Positions 7,083 to 16,339 of a stretch of DNA of 64,000 bases are shown piece by piece. The DNA lies in NCBI RefSeq assembly GCF_000242915.1, contig NZ_AFRZ01000001.1, positions 2,852,001 through 2,916,000 of the forward strand. The letters run 5' to 3'. How positions within the stretch are numbered: position 1 is the stretch's first letter; the number at the start of each line of letters is the position of its first letter. Below the pieces are notes generated by a model that did no database searches, was not told where the DNA came from, and worked only from the letters and a program-made list of their open reading frames with translations. This DNA comes from Sulfurimonas gotlandica GD1. GTDB taxonomy: Bacteria; Campylobacterota; Campylobacteria; Campylobacterales; Sulfurimonadaceae. Position numbers and translations under genes: made by a program.

Positions 7083-7781
7083 TTATTTTTTACTAACTTG
7101 AGAGTGTTTAACCCACATCTCTTGTTGAGCCTTTTTCCATTTTTTATCTGTAAAATATCCTGTGATTTTTACCCAGTTTTTTGTTTTTCTATTTGATGTA
7201 AAAGAAGTGTTCATTGTCCATGAGTCTATCTTCTTTCCATTTGGTGAATCATATATTTGACTATCATCATTCAAGCGAAATGTATTTGCTTTTGTAATTT
7301 CAATTTCTTCTATTATTGGTGCATTTTCTTTTGGCATTAACTTTGGAAAAGGATTGTCATCTATATCTTTAACGCATATTTCAGCAGGTTTTGTCTTTTT
7401 AGGAGCTGTTTTTTTATTACTATTAAGCTTTTTTTTCAAAGCTAATATTTCATTCTCTTTGGTTTTTAAGAGTTTTTCATATTTTTTTATCATTTTTTCA
7501 TTATTTGCTGATGACTCTGTAAGATAATCCACTTCAGCTATTAAAATAATATTTTTTTGTCTTTGAGTTTTTAATTCTTTTTGATATTCACTTCTTTCGA
7601 GAACATTATTTTCAGGTTTAGCTACTTCTGCTTTTAAAGTCTCTTTAGCGTTTAAATTATTTTTACACTCTTCATACTGTGCACGAAGCTTAGTAATGTC
7701 TTGAACAATTGACTCTATTCTTTTCATCTCATCTGCTTGTAAAAATGAAACTAACAATAGTGTAATTAAAAAAGCTTTCAT
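7083..7781 (-). CDS. Periplasmic coiled-coil protein with C-terminal SH3-like domain
   Basis: A 232-residue exported protein with a signal peptide about residues 1-16 (FLQA). Residues 17-125 are a long coiled coil rich in Lys/Glu, then a Lys/Pro linker. Residues about 165-232 (TFRLNDDSQIYDSPNGKKID, NWVKITGYFTDKKW, MWVKHSQVSKK) look like a bacterial SH3 fold, which often binds peptidoglycan or peptides. It lies 5 bp after trmA and 8 bp before the lipoprotein gene. A cell-wall or flagellar accessory role would fit, but this is inference. Confidence 0.6.
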   Translation of the reverse strand: MKAFLITLLLVSFLQADEMKRIESIVQDITKLRAQYEECKNNLNAKETLKAEVAKPENNVLERSEYQKELKTQRQKNIILIAEVDYLTESSANNEKMIKKYEKLLKTKENEILALKKKLNSNKKTAPKKTKPAEICVKDIDDNPFPKLMPKENAPIIEEIEITKANTFRLNDDSQIYDSPNGKKIDSWTMNTSFTSNRKTKNWVKITGYFTDKKWKKAQQEMWVKHSQVSKK

Positions 7782-7786
7782 ATCAT

Positions 7787-8893
7787 CTACCTCTTAATTA
7801 GTTTAACACCCATCTCAACATGGTGGGTATATGGGAATTGATCAAACAGAGCCATATCAACCACATCATGAGTTTCACTCAAAATCTTTAAATCTCTAAC
7901 TAGAGTTTCTGGATTACATGAAATATATAAAATATTATCATGTCTAGATGCAAACCTGCATGATGCATCATCCATTCCACTTCTAGGAGGATCAACAAAA
8001 ATAGTATTTATATTATAGGCATCTATATCTATCTCATTCATACGACGAAATTCTTTCTCACCATCAAGTGCCTGAACAAATTCTTCAACACTCATACGCA
8101 CAAATTCTATATTCTCTACATCATTTAAAAGCATATTCTCTTTTGCAGCATTAATAGATGGTTTAGAGATTTCAGTGGCCAAGACCTTGTTGAATTTTTT
8201 TGCAAATGGTATAGTAAAATTACCGGCACCACAGTAGAGTTCTAACAAATCTCCGCCACAATCAGACAAACTTTTCAAAGCCCAAGATATCATCTGCTCG
8301 TTTACTTTAGAGTTTGGCTGAGTAAAACTGTTTTCTATGTATTTAAATCTATATATTTTTTCATCAATATTTAGACTCTCTGTAATGTAGTCCTGTCCGA
8401 TAACAAGCTTTTGTTTACGACTTCTACCTATGATGTAGATTCCAAGCTCTTTAGCTATCTCTGTCGCTTTGTCTTGCCACTCTTGGTCTAGTTTTCTATG
8501 GTAGATAAGTGAAACAACCATTTCTCCTCTGCTAGAACTTAAAAAGTCTGCACCAAATAGTTTAAAACATATCCCTTTATCTTTAATACTAACTAATAGC
8601 TTTGGCATTAAAGTATGGATAAACGCATTAACTTGAGGACAATCGTCAACTAAGACCACACCTTTGTGCTCCAAGTGGTTCATTCCATAGTGAATCTCAT
8701 CTTCAATATGCCAGATTTTAAACTCGCTTCTTGAACGATAATGAGAGTCAGGTGATTTAAAAACTGAAATATTTTTAGTATAAAAAGGGGTAAACCTATC
8801 TCTATTTAGCTCTAATTTGTCACTAAGTTGTCCCTCATAGCCATTTTCATAAACTCTACAAGCGCCACATTCTCCGAAATATTTACAGTTCAT
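7787..8893 (-). CDS. trmA: tRNA (uracil-5-)-methyltransferase TrmA
   Basis: A 368-residue SAM-dependent enzyme that makes 5-methyluridine at position 54 of the tRNA T-loop. The N-terminus has CKYFGECGACRVY. The Rossmann part shows LELYCGAGNFTIPFA (SAM-binding motif I), IFVDPPRSGMD (motif IV) and ILYISCNPETLVRDL, which contains the catalytic Cys. Length matches E. coli TrmA (366). It lies 13 bp after fliP, so it is probably read through from the motA-motB-fliP run, although its job is unrelated. Confidence 0.93.
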   Translation of the reverse strand: MNCKYFGECGACRVYENGYEGQLSDKLELNRDRFTPFYTKNISVFKSPDSHYRSRSEFKIWHIEDEIHYGMNHLEHKGVVLVDDCPQVNAFIHTLMPKLLVSIKDKGICFKLFGADFLSSSRGEMVVSLIYHRKLDQEWQDKATEIAKELGIYIIGRSRKQKLVIGQDYITESLNIDEKIYRFKYIENSFTQPNSKVNEQMISWALKSLSDCGGDLLELYCGAGNFTIPFAKKFNKVLATEISKPSINAAKENMLLNDVENIEFVRMSVEEFVQALDGEKEFRRMNEIDIDAYNINTIFVDPPRSGMDDASCRFASRHDNILYISCNPETLVRDLKILSETHDVVDMALFDQFPYTHHVEMGVKLIKR

Positions 8894-8906
8894 TCTATTA
8901 TCTATC

Positions 8907-9641
8907 CTACTTTATTGTTGCTATGAGGTTACCGATGAGTAAGCTCCATCCATCAATAAGCACAAAAACAAGTATCTTAAAGGGCAGAGAAATCATTACA
9001 GGAGGGAGCATCATCATACCCATAGACATTAGGATAGATGCTACAACCATATCAATAACCAAAAATGGTAAAAAGAGTAAAAAACCTATCTCAAAGGCGG
9101 TTTTTAACTCACTGATTACAAAAGATGGGATTATCACAGATAGAGGAACATCAGAAACTGTTGCCGGATTTTCCATTCCTCTTATTCTAAAAAATAGTGC
9201 TAAATCTTTCTCTCTTGTATTTCTAATCATAAAATTTTTAAAAGGCAGAGTGCTTTTTTCAAATGCCTCTTCATAACCTATCTTCTCTTCTATATATGGC
9301 TTTATACCATTATCATAGGCTTTTTGACCGATTGGTTCCATCACAAAAAATGTTAAGATCATTGCTAACATTACAAGAAGCTGTGTTGGCGGTACTTGCT
9401 GAGTTCCAAGAGCTTGTCTTAAAAAACCAAATACTATGACAAATCTGGTAAATGTTGTCATAACAAGCACCATACTTGGAGCTAAAAATAGAAGTGTTAA
9501 AACAACTAAAACATTTAGTGAAGATACTAGTTGTTGCGGAGTATCCGGAGCTGAAAGAGCAAAGTTCATAGTAGGAATAGTTACGGCTTCTGCTCCTAAA
9601 ATGGAAACAAAAGCCAATATTACAATTAGAAGTCTTAACAT
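8907..9641 (-). CDS. fliP: Flagellar type III export gate protein FliP
   Basis: A 244-residue inner-membrane core component of the flagellar export gate (FliPQR). A cleavable signal peptide is followed by membrane segments with the family stretches SMVLVMTTFTRFVIVFGFLR, LGTQQVPPTQLLVMLAMI and a C-terminal pair including MGMMMLPPVMISLPFKI. Length is normal. Its ATG shares one base with the motB stop (TAATG), so the two genes are translationally coupled. Confidence 0.96.
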   Translation of the reverse strand: MLRLLIVILAFVSILGAEAVTIPTMNFALSAPDTPQQLVSSLNVLVVLTLLFLAPSMVLVMTTFTRFVIVFGFLRQALGTQQVPPTQLLVMLAMILTFFVMEPIGQKAYDNGIKPYIEEKIGYEEAFEKSTLPFKNFMIRNTREKDLALFFRIRGMENPATVSDVPLSVIIPSFVISELKTAFEIGFLLFLPFLVIDMVVASILMSMGMMMLPPVMISLPFKILVFVLIDGWSLLIGNLIATIK

Positions 9642-10417
9642 TATTTAGCAGTTGCCTTATCTAAGACAGAACGTTTAATCTTCGCCTCTTGGTCTGATTT
9701 ACTTCCATAGAAATGCAACTCGACTCTACGGTTTTTCTCTCGTCCTGCTTCTGTAACATTTGTGGCCAAAGGTTTATACTCAGCAAACCCTGAAGCACTG
9801 ATTCTTTTTGGGTCAACACTATCAAGCAGTAGCTCTTGAAGTACAGAAATTGCTCTAGCAGAAGATAATTCCCAGTTATCTTTAAAGACACTGTTATTAC
9901 CAGGACCTTGGTTATCTGTATGACCCTGAACACTTACTTGCATACTATTTGGTAACTCTTCTACAATAAGGGCAACCCTTTTAAGAAAAAGAAGTGCATC
10001 CTCATTTTCAATAGTTGCACTTCCTGACTTAAACAGAAGTGAGGCTGGAAGCTCGATTACAAATCCCTCTTGTGCTTCTTCTACAGAGATAGCCGGACCA
10101 TGACCTTTTTCCATCATCTCATTTGCATCTATTACAGCCTGAGCAACTCTATTTACAGCTTCACTTGATTCATCATTAGAGTCAATTGGAGTTGATTGTT
10201 GCATACGCTGCTTAGAGACTTCTGTTTTTGTTCCACCTTCTAAAACACTCATCGCACCAGAGAGTGAACCGATAGCTTCAGATATTTTTTTAGCATCCAT
10301 ACTCGACATCGAGAGGAGTAAAACGAAGAAACACAAAAGAAGAGACATCAAGTCCCCAAAGGCAGCTAGCCAACCAGGCAGACATCTTTCACACTCTGGA
10401 CATTTTTTCTTACCCAT
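9641..10417 (-). CDS. motB: Flagellar stator protein MotB, PomB-like (sodium type inferred)
   Basis: A 258-residue stator subunit. The N-terminus has CPECERCLPGWLAAFGDLMS and the TM continues SLLLCFFVLLLSMSSMDAKK. Asp22 is the ion-binding aspartate. From memory, this stretch follows Vibrio PomB (CDCPPPG, then FADLMSLLMCFFVLLLSFSEMD) far more closely than the MotB of Helicobacter or Campylobacter, so sodium coupling is inferred. Residues about 140-250 form the OmpA-like peptidoglycan anchor with LLFKSGSATIEN, VQGHTDNQG and REKNRRVELHFY. It is coupled by TAATG overlaps to motA upstream and fliP downstream. Confidence 0.93.
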   Translation of the reverse strand: MGKKKCPECERCLPGWLAAFGDLMSLLLCFFVLLLSMSSMDAKKISEAIGSLSGAMSVLEGGTKTEVSKQRMQQSTPIDSNDESSEAVNRVAQAVIDANEMMEKGHGPAISVEEAQEGFVIELPASLLFKSGSATIENEDALLFLKRVALIVEELPNSMQVSVQGHTDNQGPGNNSVFKDNWELSSARAISVLQELLLDSVDPKRISASGFAEYKPLATNVTEAGREKNRRVELHFYGSKSDQEAKIKRSVLDKATAK

Positions 10418-11181
10418 TAGTCAAACTGACTCACACGATCTTTAGGAGCTAAATAAGCAAGCAATTTAGCTTCAAGTACCCTTGGAGCATCTCCTGATTG
10501 TATAGACATAATCCCAGATAAAATCATCTCTTTTACTAAAGTTTCTTCATCGTTTCTGATACCAAGAATTATAGCTATTGGTGTACCAAAAACATTACCG
10601 ATAATCGCACCATACATCGTGGTTAGTAAGGCAACTGCCATTGATGGACCAATTGCTGATGGATCAGCCATGTTTAAAAGCATCGCAACAAGACCGATTA
10701 GTGTACCAACCATACCCATAGCACCTGCAAGGGCCGCCCAGTTACTAAAGATAGAACCGTTTATCTTATGGCGCTCACTTGTCTGCTCCATATCTATCTC
10801 TAAAAGTTCACGAATTGTATCAGGTTCACTTCCATCAATCGCCATGGAAAGACCCTTTTTTAAAAACTCATTTGGTTCAGAATTAACTTCACTCTCTAGA
10901 GCCAAGATACCATCTTTTCTAGCCTTTGTAGCGAAATCTACAAGCTTCTTAATAAGCTCAACTTCATCTTCTATAGTTGGCTTTATAGCTACCATAAAAA
11001 TTTTAGTAAAAGATTTCATTTGTGTTGGTTTATATGACACCATCAAGGCACCAATACTACCACCAACAACAATTAAAACAGATGGAATATCGATGTATGC
11101 ACCGACACCAACACCCATTGACATAGCACCAAGAAGAAGAGCTAAAATCAGAACTATACCAACAACCGTACCTAAATCCAT
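10417..11181 (-). CDS. motA: Flagellar stator protein MotA, PomA-like (sodium type inferred)
   Basis: A 254-residue four-TM stator subunit. It starts MDLGTVVGIVLILALLLG; SVLIVVGGSIGALMVSY is TM2 and GMVGTLIGLVAMLLNM with MAVALLTTMYGAIIGN are TM3 and TM4. These keep the Pro/Thr-rich pore motifs of PomA, and the order matches Vibrio PomA along its length, including the cytoplasmic SERHKINGSIFSN region. The length is PomA-like rather than MotA-like. First gene of the minus-strand run; the promoter should lie in 11182-11316, shared with the divergent GT39 gene. Confidence 0.93.
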   Translation of the reverse strand: MDLGTVVGIVLILALLLGAMSMGVGVGAYIDIPSVLIVVGGSIGALMVSYKPTQMKSFTKIFMVAIKPTIEDEVELIKKLVDFATKARKDGILALESEVNSEPNEFLKKGLSMAIDGSEPDTIRELLEIDMEQTSERHKINGSIFSNWAALAGAMGMVGTLIGLVAMLLNMADPSAIGPSMAVALLTTMYGAIIGNVFGTPIAIILGIRNDEETLVKEMILSGIMSIQSGDAPRVLEAKLLAYLAPKDRVSQFD

Positions 11182-11316
11182 TCAAATACCTTAAAGACTA
11201 AATATTGAGCTTATAATACCACAAATTATATTATACAGCTATCATATCCAGAGAAATTCATTGAATAATGAATATTAAAACAGTACAATTACACAAATAT
11301 TAGGGGAAGATAAGAT

Positions 11317-12711
11317 ATGTTAGAACTTTTGTACAAACAACCAAAAAGAAATGCTTATATTCTCATAATAGCCATGGCTTTTTTCTCCGCAATCTACAAT
11401 GCTTTTTTGCCGCTTCACGGAGATGAAGCATACTATTGGATGTGGAGTCATCATCTTCAAGCCGGATACTACGACCACCCTCCTTTTATAGCTTATATGA
11501 TCTATCTTACAAATTTTATATCTCAAGCAGAATGGGGAGTACGACTTGTTAATGTCTTTTCTTTAAGTGTCTCAGCTGTATATATTTTTAGACTCACATC
11601 TGAAATATTTGATGAAAAAATTGCATTAAATTCGGTACTTATATTTTCGAGTGTAATATTAGTTCATGCCGGTTACATCATAACCACACCAGATTCACCG
11701 CTTATTCTATTTTATTCTATTACCCTATACTACTCTTACAAAGCAATATTTTATGGGAAAACTATTGATTATGCGCTTACTGGAATCATGCTTGGGCTTA
11801 TGATGCTGAGTAAATATACAGCTATTTTATTTGTTTTTAGTTTATTGCTTTTTATACTTTTAAAGAGAAGAGATATTTTACTGAGTGCAAATTTTTATTT
11901 GGCAATTATTTTATCTCTTATTGTGATTTCTCCGATGCTTTGGTGGAATTATCAACACGATTGGATTAGTTTTGTCTTTCAGCTTGGACATGGTTCAACA
12001 GATACATTTGAAATAGATACAGATTACTTTTTTGAGTTTCTTGGTGGTCAATTTGGCACTTTCTCCCCAGTATTCGCTGGAGTTTTGTTTTACTTTTTAA
12101 TAAAAGACAGACTTTTTTACAAAGATGACAAACTTCTCTTTCTATCTCTCAGCACTGTTGTAGTTTTACTGTTTTTTTTCTATAAAAGTCTATTTACAAG
12201 AATGGAGCTGAACTACACTGCTCCTGCTTATGTAGCTGGAGCAATAATCACTGCTTATCTCTTCGAGCACTATAAACTTATAAAAACATTTAAAGTCGGT
12301 CTGGTTATAGCTATAATTTTAACTATTATAGGTCGTTTTGCATTTCTCTTTTACCTAGAGATTGTTCAAGATAGGATGTATGGCAACAGAGAAGCAGTCC
12401 AACTTCTTCAGACACATGCTAAAGAAGGTGACAGTTTTTACGGTGATCACTTAACTATTGTCGCATATTTAAAGTTTTATCTAAAAGGTCATCCAGAGAC
12501 TGACTTAGCAGTTCCAAGTAGATTTTCACAGTATGATATGTGGAGAGAAAAAGAGTTTTTAAAGGATGGTTTAGTTCTTACAAGAGACCCTGAGCAAAAA
12601 AACTTAGAAGCTAAATATAGTGATGTAAAACTCATTGATACTATCACAGTTAAAAAAGGTATTACAAAGACAAAAACTCTATATATCTATAGAGTTGCCA
12701 ATGTCAAATAA
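11317..12711 (+). CDS. GT39-family polyprenyl-phosphate-sugar transferase (ArnT/PMT-like)
   Basis: A 464-residue multi-TM protein of the dolichyl/undecaprenyl-phosphate mannosyltransferase class. Asp36-Glu37 in LPLHGDEAYYWMWSHH is the first-loop catalytic pair, followed by GYYDHPPFIAYMIYL. About 11 hydrophobic helices follow, then a soluble periplasmic tail from about residue 360. Such enzymes move a sugar from a lipid-phosphate donor to lipid A, glycan or protein on the periplasmic side. It starts a plus-strand cluster of envelope genes; a paralogue lies at 14909. Acceptor unknown. Confidence 0.85.
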   Translation: MLELLYKQPKRNAYILIIAMAFFSAIYNAFLPLHGDEAYYWMWSHHLQAGYYDHPPFIAYMIYLTNFISQAEWGVRLVNVFSLSVSAVYIFRLTSEIFDEKIALNSVLIFSSVILVHAGYIITTPDSPLILFYSITLYYSYKAIFYGKTIDYALTGIMLGLMMLSKYTAILFVFSLLLFILLKRRDILLSANFYLAIILSLIVISPMLWWNYQHDWISFVFQLGHGSTDTFEIDTDYFFEFLGGQFGTFSPVFAGVLFYFLIKDRLFYKDDKLLFLSLSTVVVLLFFFYKSLFTRMELNYTAPAYVAGAIITAYLFEHYKLIKTFKVGLVIAIILTIIGRFAFLFYLEIVQDRMYGNREAVQLLQTHAKEGDSFYGDHLTIVAYLKFYLKGHPETDLAVPSRFSQYDMWREKEFLKDGLVLTRDPEQKNLEAKYSDVKLIDTITVKKGITKTKTLYIYRVANVK

Positions 12712-12763
12712 AACATTAATACTATTTTGGTTAAAATCACACTAATTTAAAATACGGTAAAAG

Positions 12764-13669
12764 ATGAAAAATACAATTAAATTGATTATAACTATTGTTA
12801 TGTTTTATTTTCTATTTCAATATGTAGATTTTCAGAACCTAATAGCTATTCTTGCTAAAAGCCATGGCGGAACAATCCTTATTGCCCTTCTCTTCCAGCT
12901 TGGAAGTACATACGTTGCAGCCTACAGATGGCGACTTATCATGAAACTTCTAGTTTTTAACGAAAGTGTCTCTTACTATGTAAAAAGTTACTTTAAAGCT
13001 TCATTTTTCAATCAAGTATTACCTAGTAGCATCGGTGGAGATGCTGTTCGTATTATTGACCTTACTCAAAAAGGTTATGACAAAAAAGATGCTTTTTATG
13101 GTGTCTTTGTGGATAGAGTAGTGGGACTTGTTGGTCTTTTAGTTTTAAACCTTTTGGCAACAATTATTTTCTTTGGGACATTTGACAAAGAGTTTTCACT
13201 TCTTATCATACTTATCACTATTGGTGGGATAAGCGGATTTACACTTCTATTTCATCTTGAGAAAATAAAATTTTTAGCAAAGTACAAAGGCTTAGATCTT
13301 TTTCACAGACTAGCCAGAAGATTAAACAATCTATATGCAGACAGAACTATTCTATACAAACATATTGCTATCTCTGTCGGAGTACATCTTCTCACAGTTT
13401 TATCTCTTTACGCACTAGCTTTAAGCATCGACTTTCATATTTCGTTTCAAACCTTTCTAATAGCGATTCCACCAGTATTTCTACTTACTATAGTTCCTAT
13501 CTCACTTGCAGGCTGGGGAATAAGAGAAGGTGCTATGGTCGGTATCTTTATGCTAGTAGGAGCAGATGAGACAAAAGTTTTAGCTATGAGTATTCTTTAC
13601 GGATTACTGCTCATAATAGCTTCAATCCCAGGTTCATACTTCTGGGTAAAAAGTAAAAGAACAACTTAA
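12764..13669 (+). CDS. UPF0104/LPG-synthase-TM-like membrane protein (flippase-like)
   Basis: A 301-residue protein with about eight membrane helices of the lysylphosphatidylglycerol synthase TM family without the soluble synthase domain. Seen motifs are NQVLPSSIGGDAVRI, DRVVGLVGLLVL and TIVPISLAGWGIREGAMVG, typical of the family. These proteins are thought to move glycolipids or phospholipids. Its place between GT39 and GT9 genes suggests handling of a lipid-linked sugar, which is inference. Confidence 0.85.
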   Translation: MKNTIKLIITIVMFYFLFQYVDFQNLIAILAKSHGGTILIALLFQLGSTYVAAYRWRLIMKLLVFNESVSYYVKSYFKASFFNQVLPSSIGGDAVRIIDLTQKGYDKKDAFYGVFVDRVVGLVGLLVLNLLATIIFFGTFDKEFSLLIILITIGGISGFTLLFHLEKIKFLAKYKGLDLFHRLARRLNNLYADRTILYKHIAISVGVHLLTVLSLYALALSIDFHISFQTFLIAIPPVFLLTIVPISLAGWGIREGAMVGIFMLVGADETKVLAMSILYGLLLIIASIPGSYFWVKSKRTT

Positions 13670-13701
13670 AAATTTAAGTAAATTAAAGGAATTATAACTA
13701 T

Positions 13702-14925
13702 ATGAATATAGATACAATGAGAAATATTGACCATTATGCCGGTGTACCACTAACATTTTTAGGTACTATTATTAAAAAAACTGTTGATTTTTTCGTACCT
13801 CCTAAAAAGATTAAACCTAAAAATGTACTTCTTATTGAACTATCGGAAATGGGTAGTGCTATCATTGTTGATCCTGCTATGAGAAAAATAAAAGCGAATA
13901 TTGAAGGTGAGCTATATTTTGTAATTTTTTCTAAAAACAAGGTAAGTCTGCAACTTCTTGAGACTGTAAAAGAAGAAAATATCTACACTATTGATGAGAG
14001 TTCAATTTTCAACCTTGCAACAAGTGCATTAGGCTTTTTAAGCTGGTGTCGTAAAAATGAGATTGATTCTGTTATAGATTTAGAGCTGTTTTCTCGTTTT
14101 ACTGCACTTTTAACTGCAACTTGTGGAGCTGTTAACCGTGTAGGTTTCCATGCGTTTCACAACGAAGGTCTTTACAGAGGTGACTTCCTGACTAAAAAAG
14201 TTTCTTACAATGCTCACCAGCATATTGCTAAAAACTTCATCTCTTTAGTTGATGCACTTCTAAGTGAAAAACAGGAACTTCCATTTACAAAAAGAATCAT
14301 TCCTGATGATGAGATAATTATTGCTAAAGCTACTATCAGCGATGAAGAGCAAACAGATGTAAGAGCTGTAATATCTCAAATGTATGAAGGCTTTGACAAA
14401 GAGAAACATCCAGTTATTTTAGTAAATTCAAATGCATCTGATTTACTTCCTCAAAGAAGATGGGATAAAGAGAACTATGGTGATGTAATCAAGCTTATCC
14501 TAGATTACAATTCAGATGCTGTTATCTTACTAACTGGTGCTCCGGCTGAAAAAGACGGTGCACAACTTTTAGCTGACTACGTAGGTAGTGAGAGATGTAT
14601 TAACTTTGCAGGTGCTGTTAAATTCTTACAGCTTCCAGCACTTTATAGCGTAAGTAAGTTTATGCTTACAAATGACTCAGGACCGGCTCACTTCGCATCT
14701 ATTACTGATATGCATACTTTTGTTCTTTTTGGACCTGAGACACCGGCACTTTACAGCTCACTTGGGCCAACAACTCCTATCTATGCAGGTATGTCTTGTA
14801 GTCCATGTGTAAGTGCATCTAACCATAGAAAAACGCCATGTACAGACAACCAATGTATACAAATTATTACTCCTGAGTGGGTATTTAACACTCTAAAACC
14901 AAAGCTTGATGAACTTAGCAAATAA
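13702..14925 (+). CDS. Glycosyltransferase family 9 (heptosyltransferase-like)
   Basis: A 407-residue GT-B protein. The C-terminal half contains PVILVNSNASDLLPQRRW, a stretch with ILLTGAPAEKDGA, and the donor-site motif MLTNDSGPAHFASITDMHTF followed by LFGPETPALYSSLGP; a Cys-rich SCSPCVSASNHRKTPC ends the domain. GT9 proteins add heptose or related sugars to LPS core. It is longer than WaaC/WaaF (about 330), with an extra N-terminal 35 residues. Its 3' end overlaps the next GT39 gene by 17 bp. Confidence 0.85.
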   Translation: MNIDTMRNIDHYAGVPLTFLGTIIKKTVDFFVPPKKIKPKNVLLIELSEMGSAIIVDPAMRKIKANIEGELYFVIFSKNKVSLQLLETVKEENIYTIDESSIFNLATSALGFLSWCRKNEIDSVIDLELFSRFTALLTATCGAVNRVGFHAFHNEGLYRGDFLTKKVSYNAHQHIAKNFISLVDALLSEKQELPFTKRIIPDDEIIIAKATISDEEQTDVRAVISQMYEGFDKEKHPVILVNSNASDLLPQRRWDKENYGDVIKLILDYNSDAVILLTGAPAEKDGAQLLADYVGSERCINFAGAVKFLQLPALYSVSKFMLTNDSGPAHFASITDMHTFVLFGPETPALYSSLGPTTPIYAGMSCSPCVSASNHRKTPCTDNQCIQIITPEWVFNTLKPKLDELSK

Positions 14926-16339
14926 ACAACACCAAAACTTCCTTTTCTTCATAAGCTTCGTAGCCATTTTACGGCTCACGCTAGCTCCTTTTGTCGGCCT
15001 AGGTGTTGATGAGGCTCACTATGTACTCTATGCTCTAAATTTAGACCTAAGCTACTTTGACCACCCTCCTTTAGTTGGCTGGGTTCAGTATATATTTACT
15101 TCTATTTTTAGCACTAGTGAATTTGGAGCAAGAGTTGCGGCAATAATCATAGGTTTTGTGACTTCTATATTTATATATAAACTTATATATGATATCAACA
15201 AAAACACGAACCAAGCTTTTATAGCTGTATTAGCACTTCATGCCTCATTTTTATTTAATGCTTTGTTTATTATGCTGATGCCAGACACTTTGCTTTTTCT
15301 ACTTATTCTTCCTATTATATTCACAGTCATAGAAATTGAGAAAAATGACAGACTATCTACATGGCTTCTTCTTGGTCTACTTTTAGGCTTAGCAGGTCTC
15401 TCAAAATATACAGCAGTTCTTTTTATAGTTCCCATTATCTTATATGTTCTTCTAAGAAGAAGATATGACCTTTTATATACACAAAATATTATCCCATCTA
15501 TTGTTCTTGCCCTAATCATCATTCTTCCGGTAATCGTTTGGAACATTCAAAACGATTGGTCAAGTTTTGCCTATCAGAGTGCTCATGTAGTTGGAAGCAA
15601 TAGTATTAACTGGAATGGTTTTGCCAGTTCAATCGGAGCTCAATTTGGAGCTTATAATCCATTTCTTACTCCTCTTGCTTTTTACGGTCTTTACAAAGCA
15701 CTTAGAAGCGAGAACTCAACTATATTTCTAACAGCTCTCTTTGGTTTTGTGATGATTCTCTTTTTCACTTATGCATCTCTGTATAAGACTGCCCTTCCAC
15801 ACTGGTCAGCTCTTTTTTATATGCTTTTTATTCCTATCGGTACATTTTACATGCTTCAAATATCTAAAAAATATCTAAAGTTTGCCATAGGTTTCGGGCT
15901 GCTTTTAAGTATTATTGCTTATGCGGAACTAGGTTTCAAATTTATTCCGCTTCCAGACCATCAATCACTTCATCGTGATATATATGGCTGGGATGAGATT
16001 ATGAAAAGAGCAAATGAGCAAATCACAGACGCAAATACAGAAGCTATTGCAGTCACAAACTGGACTTTGGCATCTCGCGCTATTTACTACAACAGAAATT
16101 ATGACTCGGCTGTTTACCTTGTTGATGACAGAGACGATCAGTTTGATGTTTGGGAAAAGGAAAAACCGCTTGGCAAGGATTTAGTCATCATCAACACTCA
16201 CTCTTTTGAAAAAAATATAAACAAATATATGAAGTGTTCTGAAGTAATCCAATACAATAAATTTGATATAATGCTGAACGATTCAAAAGTCAATACTATA
16301 CAACTAATCAGATGTAAAAACTACCAAGGTCTTAAATGA
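14909..16339 (+). CDS. GT39-family glycosyltransferase, second copy
   Basis: A 476-residue multi-TM paralogue of the 11317 gene, with Asp34-Glu35 in GLGVDEAHYVLYALNL and LSYFDHPPLVGWVQYIF. About 11 helices and a soluble periplasmic C-terminus follow. I start at ATG 14909; a TTG three bases earlier is in frame but less likely. The start lies inside the GT9 gene (17-bp overlap) and the end overlaps the PAP2 gene as ATGA, so translation is coupled along the cluster. The two copies have similar ends but diverged loops, so they probably serve different acceptors. Confidence 0.85.
   Translation: MNLANKQHQNFLFFISFVAILRLTLAPFVGLGVDEAHYVLYALNLDLSYFDHPPLVGWVQYIFTSIFSTSEFGARVAAIIIGFVTSIFIYKLIYDINKNTNQAFIAVLALHASFLFNALFIMLMPDTLLFLLILPIIFTVIEIEKNDRLSTWLLLGLLLGLAGLSKYTAVLFIVPIILYVLLRRRYDLLYTQNIIPSIVLALIIILPVIVWNIQNDWSSFAYQSAHVVGSNSINWNGFASSIGAQFGAYNPFLTPLAFYGLYKALRSENSTIFLTALFGFVMILFFTYASLYKTALPHWSALFYMLFIPIGTFYMLQISKKYLKFAIGFGLLLSIIAYAELGFKFIPLPDHQSLHRDIYGWDEIMKRANEQITDANTEAIAVTNWTLASRAIYYNRNYDSAVYLVDDRDDQFDVWEKEKPLGKDLVIINTHSFEKNINKYMKCSEVIQYNKFDIMLNDSKVNTIQLIRCKNYQGLK

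Noticed and set aside
10619-11194. 191-codon plus-strand ORF opposite motA
   Set aside because: It is the reverse reading of a strongly matching MotA gene, without its own start context.
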